Below the pieces are notes generated by a model. It had not been told where the DNA came from and did no database searches. It worked only from the letters and a program-made list of their open reading frames with translations. Below, piece after piece: positions 1 to 4,908 of a stretch of DNA of 12,251 nucleotides (position 1 is the first letter of the stretch; every line of letters starts with the position of its first letter). A program made the position numbers and the translations under genes. Source of the DNA: Alphaproteobacteria bacterium (lineage in GTDB: Bacteria; Pseudomonadota; Alphaproteobacteria; Rickettsiales; VGDC01). The stretch covers positions 1-12,251 of the forward strand of contig VGDC01000019.1 of the NCBI GenBank assembly GCA_016869895.1, written 5' to 3'.

Positions 1-56
1 TCCACTAAAAAGAGAAGATGCTCGCTCAAAGCCGCCAATTTTTCGCCGGGCGTCAT
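1..56 (-). CDS. 5' end of an unidentified gene, cut by the window edge
   Basis: Reading leftward from an ATG at 56-54, an open frame of 18 codons (MTPGEKLAALSEHLLFLV) runs off the window without a stop. A purine-rich AGGTGAG element lies a few bases before the ATG, and a TTGTTC/TATAAT promoter sits about 50 bases upstream, which together make a real start likely. The fragment is too short to assign to a family. It is divergent from the NDUFA9-like gene and lies downstream of the tRNA-Leu gene on the same strand. That it is a genuine gene is an inference from start context. Confidence 0.45.
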   Translation of the reverse strand, partial: MTPGEKLAALSEHLLFLV

Positions 57-106
57 CACCCTCACCTACCGTTTTCCATTGCAAATCCGTCTCATGCCAG
101 CCACCG

Positions 107-135
107 ATTATAGCGATTCCTGACAAGTCGAACAA
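107..135 (-). promoter_or_regulatory. sigma70-type promoter for the leftward gene
   Basis: On the minus strand there is a perfect -10 box TATAAT (112-107) and a -35-like TTGTTC (135-130) separated by 17 bases. Transcription would start near position 100, leaving a leader of roughly 45 nt before the ATG at 56. The -35 overlaps the T-rich tail of the tRNA terminator. Confidence 0.55.
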
Positions 136-162
136 ACAAAACCTGCCCGCACTGGGTGCAGG
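131..162 (-). terminator. probable intrinsic terminator after tRNA-Leu
   Basis: On the minus strand CCTGC (162-158) pairs with GCAGG (146-142), with further imperfect C-G pairing inside the loop. It is followed by a T-rich tract, TTTTGTTTGTT (141-131). The hairpin lies about 25 nt after the end of the tRNA. A T6 run (183-178) also follows the tRNA directly and may assist. The stem is short, so confidence is moderate. Confidence 0.5.
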
Positions 163-187
163 CATTGGTAAGATAACAAAAAAGGAA

Positions 188-274
188 TGGTGCCCAGAAG
201 AGGACTCGAACCTCCACGACCTTGCGGTCACTAGCACCTGAAGCTAGCGCGTCTACCAATTCCACCATCTGGGC
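188..274 (-). tRNA. tRNA-Leu(CAG)
   Basis: The minus strand folds as a class II tRNA of 87 nt. The acceptor stem GCCCAGA pairs with TCTGGGC, followed by discriminator A and an encoded CCA (190-188). The D arm contains GGTAGAC. The anticodon stem CTAGC/GCTAG closes the loop TTCAGGT, giving anticodon CAG, which reads CUG leucine codons. A long variable arm of the leucine type (TGACCGCAAGGTCG) follows, then a T arm with GGTTCGAGTCC. All elements are intact, with no intron and no mismatch in the acceptor stem. The long variable arm and the CAG anticodon leave no real alternative to leucine. Confidence 0.97.
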
Positions 275-289
275 AGCGGAAAGAGGGCT

Positions 290-319
290 TATATATAACC
301 GAGCCGCCGCACTTGTCAA
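290..319 (-). promoter_or_regulatory. promoter of tRNA-Leu
   Basis: The minus strand has a consensus -35 TTGACA (319-314). It is followed by TATATA at 297-292 (16-base spacer) or 295-290 (18-base spacer). The expected start site lies a few bases before the 5' end of the tRNA at 274. A near-consensus promoter is typical of stable RNA genes. Which of the two overlapping -10 registers is used cannot be decided by eye. Confidence 0.7.
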
Positions 320-361
320 CGGCATATCTTGCCTGCCGTGATTATTTCCGCAAAGCCTCTC

Positions 362-390
362 TTGTCCTATCCCTGTGAAATGGTTATATT
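362..390 (+). promoter_or_regulatory. probable promoter of the NDUFA9-like gene
   Basis: TTGTCC (362-367) and TATATT (385-390) are separated by 17 bases, which predicts a transcript start near 397 and a leader of about 35 nt. A 7-base inverted repeat, TTTCCGC (345-351) and GCGGAAA (392-398), encloses the promoter and could be an operator, but it could also be chance. Confidence 0.5.
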
Positions 391-431
391 CGCGGAAAAG
401 CCCATGAATTATTGAGATAGGTTAGACGGAT

Positions 432-1394
432 ATGACCAAGCAGCAGCAGATTGTCACGGTAGTCGGCGGAACGGGTTTCATCGGGCGTTATGTGGTGCAA
501 AGCCTTGCGCGCGCGGGTTATACCGTGCGGGTCATCTGTCGCAATCCTGCGCTTTCGCTGCGCGTTAAAACCGCGGGGCACGTCGGGCAAGTCGTGCTGC
601 AATATGGCGACATCACCCGCCCGAAGACGCTCGAAGGCAAGCTGGACGGTTCTTTTGCGGTGGTGAATCTGGTGGGTGTTCTGAAAGAGTCAGGTCGCAA
701 CCGCTTCGATTCAGTTCATACCGAGGGCGCGAAAAGCCTTGCATCCCTTGCCGCTTCGGCGGGTGTTAAACGTTTCGTGCAAATCTCTTCCTTGACGGGC
801 GAAAACCCCGCCTCTTCCTATGGCCGCACCAAAGCCGCCGGAGAAGCCGCCGTGTTCGAGGCATTTCCCGATGCGGTCGTGCTGCGCCCCAGCGTGGTCT
901 TCGGCCCGGAAGATGAATTCTTCAATCGCTTCGCCGCGATGGCGCGGATTTCGCCAGCATTGCCGCTCATCGGTGGTGGGAAAACACGCTTCCAGCCTGT
1001 CTATGTGGTGGACGTAGCACAAGCCGTGGTCAACAGCCTGAGACCCGAAGCGAAGGGCAAGGTTTTTGAACTCGTCGGCCCTCGCGTCTATTCCTTCAAA
1101 GAAATCCTGCAATATATCCTTGAAGTCACCAACCGCCCCAAAACCCGCCTCGCCTCGCTTCCTTTCTGCTTCGCTGGGCTCGCGGCAGCATTCACGGGTT
1201 GGCTTCCAGGCGCACCATTGACCTCCGATCAAGTCAAACAGCTGCGCTCCGATAGTGTCGCATCCAAAGGCGCGAAAGGTTTCGCGGAACTTGGCATCAC
1301 CCCCGCCAGTGTCGAATCCATCGTGCCGACCTATCTGGCGCGCTATCGCGGCAAAGACACCACCGCCCCTGTGAAAACAGACGTGACGGCCTGA
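432..1394 (+). CDS. complex I NDUFA9-family NAD(P)-binding protein
   Basis: The protein is an atypical short-chain dehydrogenase/reductase of 320 residues, the size usual for bacterial NDUFA9-like proteins. The Rossmann dinucleotide motif GGTGFIG is at residues 12-18 right after the first beta strand, and a Y130-GRT-K134 pair fits the YxxxK site. In mitochondria NDUFA9 is an accessory subunit of complex I that binds NADPH. In alphaproteobacteria homologues are usually annotated from that similarity, and their exact role is less certain. There is no signal peptide, so it is probably cytoplasmic or on the inner face of the membrane. The start at 432 is the first ATG in frame; AGG at 419-421 is a weak ribosome site. 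The stop is only 3 nt before the GST gene, so the two are almost surely cotranscribed. A general SDR epimerase is the alternative reading. Confidence 0.93.
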   Translation: MTKQQQIVTVVGGTGFIGRYVVQSLARAGYTVRVICRNPALSLRVKTAGHVGQVVLQYGDITRPKTLEGKLDGSFAVVNLVGVLKESGRNRFDSVHTEGAKSLASLAASAGVKRFVQISSLTGENPASSYGRTKAAGEAAVFEAFPDAVVLRPSVVFGPEDEFFNRFAAMARISPALPLIGGGKTRFQPVYVVDVAQAVVNSLRPEAKGKVFELVGPRVYSFKEILQYILEVTNRPKTRLASLPFCFAGLAAAFTGWLPGAPLTSDQVKQLRSDSVASKGAKGFAELGITPASVESIVPTYLARYRGKDTTAPVKTDVTA

Positions 1395-1397
1395 TAG

Positions 1398-2063
1398 ATG
1401 CTGAAGCTTTACCACACTCCCCTCTCCCCATTCTGCCGCAAAATCCGCATGCTGCTGAAAGAGAAGGATCTCGCCTTCGAGTTGGTGAATGAGAATCCGT
1501 GGGAGCGTCGCCGTGAGTTCTTCGCCCTCAACCCCGCAGGCGAAGTGCCTGTGCTGGTGGATGGCCGCCGCACCATCGCACATAGCACCGCCATCTGCGA
1601 GTATCTGGAAGAGGCCTATCCCGAACTGGGTTTTCTGGGCGAATCCATTGAGGAACGCGCGGAAATCCGCCGCATCATCGGCTGGTTCGACACCAAGTTC
1701 AATTTCGAGGTGACGGAGAATATCCTCTTCGAAAAGGTCTATAAACGCCTGTGGAGCTACGGAGAACCCAGTTCCGAAGCGCTTCGTGCCGGCAAACGTA
1801 ATATCGCTTATCATCTGGATTATATCGCTTACCTCACGCAGGATTCCCAGTGGCTTGCCGGAAACCGCCTGTCGCTGGCCGACATGACCGCCGCTGCGCA
1901 TCTCTCCACACTGGATTACCTAGGCGATGTGAACTGGGACGCCCACCCGCGCGCAAAGGAATGGTATGCGCTCATCAAATCCCGCCCGTCCTTCCGCAAT
2001 ATCCTGATGGATAGGGTGATGGGCTTGAAACCCCCCGCGCATTATGAAAACCCCGATTTTTGA
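1398..2063 (+). CDS. glutathione S-transferase family protein
   Basis: This is a 221-residue cytosolic-type GST. Residues 1-75 form the thioredoxin-like domain. S10-PF-C13 is at the position of the catalytic or glutathione-contacting residue, EVPVLV supplies the cis-proline P51, and HSTAI (62-66) matches the stretch that holds the gamma-glutamyl group of glutathione. The helical C-terminal domain follows, with an SLADMTAA N-capping segment at 159-166. Members conjugate glutathione to electrophiles or act in thiol-redox chemistry; the substrate cannot be read from sequence. There is no convincing ribosome site before the ATG, so translation probably couples to the NDUFA9-like gene 3 nt upstream. 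A hairpin terminator overlaps its stop codon. The nearby glutaredoxin and gamma-glutamyltransferase genes fit a glutathione theme. Confidence 0.93.
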   Translation: MLKLYHTPLSPFCRKIRMLLKEKDLAFELVNENPWERRREFFALNPAGEVPVLVDGRRTIAHSTAICEYLEEAYPELGFLGESIEERAEIRRIIGWFDTKFNFEVTENILFEKVYKRLWSYGEPSSEALRAGKRNIAYHLDYIAYLTQDSQWLAGNRLSLADMTAAAHLSTLDYLGDVNWDAHPRAKEWYALIKSRPSFRNILMDRVMGLKPPAHYENPDF

Positions 2064-2088
2064 TTCGCTTGCAAAGAAGCGAATTTTT
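2063..2088 (+). terminator. intrinsic terminator overlapping the GST stop codon
   Basis: ATTCGCTT (2063-2070) and AAGCGAAT (2077-2084) form a perfect 8-bp stem around a 6-base loop GCAAAG, followed directly by TTTTT (2084-2088). The first stem base is the last base of the TGA stop. The stem is only moderately GC-rich, so read-through into the glutaredoxin gene 45 nt downstream is possible. Confidence 0.65.
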
Positions 2089-2132
2089 ATGCCAAATAAC
2101 GTAGGATTTGGCGACAAAAATGGAGAATCACC

Positions 2133-2387
2133 ATGGCTGATATCGAGATTTATACCACCCGCGTCTGCCCCTATTGTGTGCGCGCCAAGTCGCTCTTACA
2201 GAAAAAAGGGCAAAGCTTTCGTGAAATCGATGTGACGAACGATGCCGAGCAGCGCGCCGCGCTCATCGAGAAATCCGGCGGCCAGCGCACCGTCCCACAG
2301 ATTTTCATCAATGGTCAGCACATCGGCGGTTCAGATGACCTCTATGCCCTTGACCGCGAAGGCAAGCTCGACGCGCTGCTTTCCTGA
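2133..2387 (+). CDS. grxC: glutaredoxin 3 (dithiol type)
   Basis: This 84-residue protein has the normal length of bacterial Grx3. The dithiol active site C12-P-Y-C15 follows the first beta strand. The TVPQIF segment gives the cis-proline, and GGSDDL is the glutathione-binding loop near the last helix. It reduces protein disulfides and glutathione mixed disulfides using GSH in the cytoplasm. The start is well set: GGAG at 2122-2125 lies 7 nt before the ATG. I see no clear promoter in the 45-nt gap after the upstream hairpin, so expression may come from read-through or from a promoter I cannot recognise. The gamma-glutamyltransferase gene begins 23 nt after the stop, probably in the same transcript. 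Confidence 0.97.
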   Translation: MADIEIYTTRVCPYCVRAKSLLQKKGQSFREIDVTNDAEQRAALIEKSGGQRTVPQIFINGQHIGGSDDLYALDREGKLDALLS

Positions 2388-2410
2388 TTACTTCGCTTTA
2401 AGGATTCCCC

Positions 2411-4174
2411 ATGCGCCTTCTTCTTGCCGCTCTGCTGGCTACAGCCTTTGCCCTGCCCTCTTTTGCGGTGGATGTGCCGAGCAAAGACTATATCGACCCC
2501 GAAGCCACAGGCGCAGTCGCCGTTCTTGAAGGGCGCGATGCCGTACACAGCAAACGATATATGGTGAGCGCGGCGCACCCGCTGGCGGTGGAGGCTGGCG
2601 CAGCCATCCTCGCAAAAGGCGGAAACGCGCTGGACGCCGCCATCGCCACGCAGCTTGCGCTGAATGTGGTCGAGCCGCAATCCTCCGGCATCGGCGGCGG
2701 TGGATTCCTGCTTTATTATGAAGCGGCAACCAAGAAACTGCATGTGCTGGATGGGCGAGAAACCGCACCTACCAAAGCCAGCGAGAAGCTGTTCTTAGAT
2801 GCGGATGGCAAGCCTTTGCCCTTCCTCGATGCCGTGAAAGGCGGGCGTTCTGTGGGCGTGCCCGGCTTGCTGCTGATGCTGGAAACGGCACATCGGAATC
2901 ATGGCTATCTGGATTGGCCGACGCTCTTCGAGCAGCCCATCCAGCTTGCCAAGCAAGGCTTCCCCATGTCGCCGCGCCTGCGCGACCTGCTGATCGCTTC
3001 CCCCTATATCCGCGAGTTCCCCGCTTCGCTGCAGCCGTATGCCAATCGGGATGGCACGATTAAACAGGTCGGCGAAACCGTGACCAACGCGCCGATGGCC
3101 AAAACCCTTTCCACCCTCGCCTTGAAGGGCGCAAAACCGTTCTATGATGGTGAAATCGCTGCACAAATCGTCGATGCTGTGCAGGACACGAAAATCAATC
3201 CCGGTGGTCTTGAACTGGCGGATCTGAAGGAATATAAAGTGCGCGTCCGTGAAGCCGTCTGCGCGCCCTATCGCATCTACACGGTCTGTTCCATGCCGCC
3301 GCCAAGCTCCGGCGGAGTGACCGTGCTGCAGGCACTTGGCGTGCTGGAGCACCTGCCCATAGTCGAGGCGAAGCCCCTGTCGGCTGACGCGGTGCATTAC
3401 TATTCCGAAGCCAGCAAACTGGCCTATGCCGACCGCAACCGCTACCTTGCCGACCCCGATTTCGAAGATGTTCCCGTGGAAGCGATGTTGTCGCCCTATT
3501 ACCTCAAAGAACGCGCCGGATTAGTCTCACCGGAGAAATCCATGGGTAAGGCAGAGGCAGGCGTGTTCACATCCCATGCTCCGGCGACTCTTCCGACATT
3601 GGAAGAGCATCCCTCCACCACCCATATCAGCGTGGTAGATGCCCAAGGAAATGCTGTTTCCATGACCACGAGCATTGAGAACGGCTTCGGCTCTGGCCTG
3701 TCCGCTGGCGGTTTCCTGCTGAACAATCAGCTCACGGATTTCAGCTTCAATCCGCTGCTGGAGGACGGCCAGACACCACACCCCAACCGTGTGGAACCCA
3801 ACAAACGCCCGCGCAGTTCCATGTCGCCCACCATGGTCTTCGACAAGGAAGGCGAGCTAGTGCTTGTCGTCGGCTCGCCCGGCGGCTCACGCATCATCGA
3901 TTATGTGTTGCAAACACTGATCGGCGTGCTGGATTGGAAGCTCGACATCCAGCAAGCCATCAACCTCCCGCGTTATCTGAACATGAACGGGCCTATCGAG
4001 CTTGAGGCAGGAACGGCGCTGGAAGCCTTGAAGCCGGAACTGGAAGCGCGCGGTCATGAAGTGCGCGTGACCGAAACAGGCAGCGGCCTCCACGGCATCC
4101 AGAAGGATGCAGATGGCGGCTGGATAGGCGGCGCGGATCCACGCCGCGAAGGCATCGCTTTGGGGGATAGATGA
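2411..4174 (+). CDS. ggt: gamma-glutamyltransferase (glutathione hydrolase proenzyme)
   Basis: The proenzyme has 587 residues, close to the 580 of E. coli Ggt. Residues 1-19 are a Sec signal peptide ending S-F-A, so it is periplasmic or outer-envelope. LDGRETAP (113-120) carries R116, matching the arginine that holds the substrate alpha-carboxylate. Self-cleavage is predicted before T403 in the PSTTHISVVD segment, giving a large subunit and a small subunit with T403 as nucleophile. S469-S470 and the SPGG loop (489-492) match the substrate and oxyanion positions. The segment between NNQ (438-440) and PNKRP (463-467) is a little shorter than in E. coli, which suggests a modified lid loop. The enzyme splits or transfers the gamma-glutamyl group of glutathione. 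AAGGA at 2400-2404 is 6 nt before the ATG. The gene overlaps the next by 4 bases (ATGA). Confidence 0.97.
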   Translation: MRLLLAALLATAFALPSFAVDVPSKDYIDPEATGAVAVLEGRDAVHSKRYMVSAAHPLAVEAGAAILAKGGNALDAAIATQLALNVVEPQSSGIGGGGFLLYYEAATKKLHVLDGRETAPTKASEKLFLDADGKPLPFLDAVKGGRSVGVPGLLLMLETAHRNHGYLDWPTLFEQPIQLAKQGFPMSPRLRDLLIASPYIREFPASLQPYANRDGTIKQVGETVTNAPMAKTLSTLALKGAKPFYDGEIAAQIVDAVQDTKINPGGLELADLKEYKVRVREAVCAPYRIYTVCSMPPPSSGGVTVLQALGVLEHLPIVEAKPLSADAVHYYSEASKLAYADRNRYLADPDFEDVPVEAMLSPYYLKERAGLVSPEKSMGKAEAGVFTSHAPATLPTLEEHPSTTHISVVDAQGNAVSMTTSIENGFGSGLSAGGFLLNNQLTDFSFNPLLEDGQTPHPNRVEPNKRPRSSMSPTMVFDKEGELVLVVGSPGGSRIIDYVLQTLIGVLDWKLDIQQAINLPRYLNMNGPIELEAGTALEALKPELEARGHEVRVTETGSGLHGIQKDADGGWIGGADPRREGIALGDR

Positions 4175-4785
4175 TGGATATTGCAACGCTGCGCGCCACA
4201 CTACTGGAAGCCATGCTGCCTCATGTGCCCTTCGATGGCTGGAGCGCGCAATCCCTGAAACAAGCAGCATCAGATGTGGGATTCACCCCCGTGGATGTGT
4301 TGCGCGCCTTCCCCGAAGGCGAAGCGGATGCACTGGATTATTACATGGACACGCTGGATGAAGCGATGATTGCCGATTTGCAAAGCCAGCCGCTTGCCAC
4401 CATGCGCCTCCACGAGAAAGTGCGCGCCGCACTTTTGGCGCGTTTCCACGCCGCCGCGCCCCATCGTGAAGCCGTGCGTCGTGCGTTGGCCTATTATGCC
4501 CTGCCCATCCACGCGACCGCCGCGGCGAAAAGGCTCTATAAAACCGTCGATAACATCTGGAAAGCCGCCGGAGACGCGCCCACGGATTTCAGCTTCTACA
4601 CCAAGCGCATGACGCTGGCCGCTGTGTATAGCTCAACCTTGCTTTTCTGGTTGAACGACGATTCTGAAGGGCAAAAGGAAAGCGAGCGTTTCCTTGATCG
4701 ACGTTTGCAAGATGTCCTCACCTTCCACAAAACTAAAGCGAAACTGAAAGCGCGTTTCAAAAGTCTATCTTTCGGGAAAATATAA
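4171..4785 (+). CDS. COQ9 family protein (ubiquinone biosynthesis accessory)
   Basis: This 204-residue, mostly helical protein has the COQ9 hallmark near its end: DFSFYTKRMTLAAVYSSTLL (139-158) followed by FWLNDDSEG. The N-terminal part (residues 10-60) resembles the TetR-like helix-turn-helix fold from which the family derives: GWSAQSLKQAASDVG followed by an acidic helix. In eukaryotes COQ9 binds lipid and presents quinone intermediates to COQ7. Bacterial members occur mostly in alphaproteobacteria and are presumed to act the same way. The start ATG overlaps the ggt stop in an ATGA, so the two are translationally coupled; the ribosome site GGGGGA (4162-4167) lies inside ggt. An ATG one codon later is equally possible. 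No intrinsic terminator with a T-run follows it. Confidence 0.92.
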   Translation: MMDIATLRATLLEAMLPHVPFDGWSAQSLKQAASDVGFTPVDVLRAFPEGEADALDYYMDTLDEAMIADLQSQPLATMRLHEKVRAALLARFHAAAPHREAVRRALAYYALPIHATAAAKRLYKTVDNIWKAAGDAPTDFSFYTKRMTLAAVYSSTLLFWLNDDSEGQKESERFLDRRLQDVLTFHKTKAKLKARFKSLSFGKI

Positions 4786-4825
4786 ATTCCTGCACCTGCT
4801 AGCCATTTGCTTTACCTTTTGAAAC
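4754..4825 (+). repeat. 10-bp perfect inverted repeat across the end of the COQ9 gene
   Basis: GTTTCAAAAG (4754-4763, in the last codons of the COQ9 gene) is the exact reverse complement of CTTTTGAAAC (4816-4825, in the intergenic region), with 52 bases between. It could close a long stem in the 3' part of the transcript or bracket a regulatory site. The arms are AT-rich and no T-run follows, so it does not look like a normal terminator. A chance match of this length somewhere in 12 kb is not excluded. Confidence 0.35.
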
Positions 4826-4862
4826 TCCCTGTGTTATCTTCTCCGCATTAAGCGTTTATTAA

Positions 4863-4883
4863 CCCGGTATGATGCATACTGGG
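4863..4883 (+). promoter_or_regulatory. 9-bp hairpin/dyad upstream of the prepilin operon
   Basis: CCCGGTATG (4863-4871) pairs with CATACTGGG (4875-4883) around a 3-base centre ATG, with one G-T wobble. It lies 25 nt before the GTG start of the first prepilin gene. A TATGAT hexamer (4868-4873) within it resembles a -10 box, but I find no matching -35 element at the right distance. It may be an operator, a leader hairpin or chance. It has no T-run, so it is not an intrinsic terminator. Confidence 0.4.
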
Positions 4884-4908
4884 ACAAGACCTGCGGCGGG
4901 GATGACCT

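Noticed and set aside
188..431. An integrated element attached at the tRNA-Leu gene.
   Set aside because: The tRNA is intact, no integrase gene is nearby, and I see no repeat of the tRNA 3' end elsewhere in the window.
711..1901. A 396-codon minus-strand frame across the NDUFA9-like and GST genes.
   Set aside because: It spans two well-supported genes on the other strand, has no recognisable motif and no plausible start context.
4807..4851. A sigma70 promoter using TTGCTT or TTGAAA upstream of the prepilin operon.
   Set aside because: No -10-like hexamer falls 16-18 bases downstream of either element. TATCTT and GCATTA are at the wrong distances.
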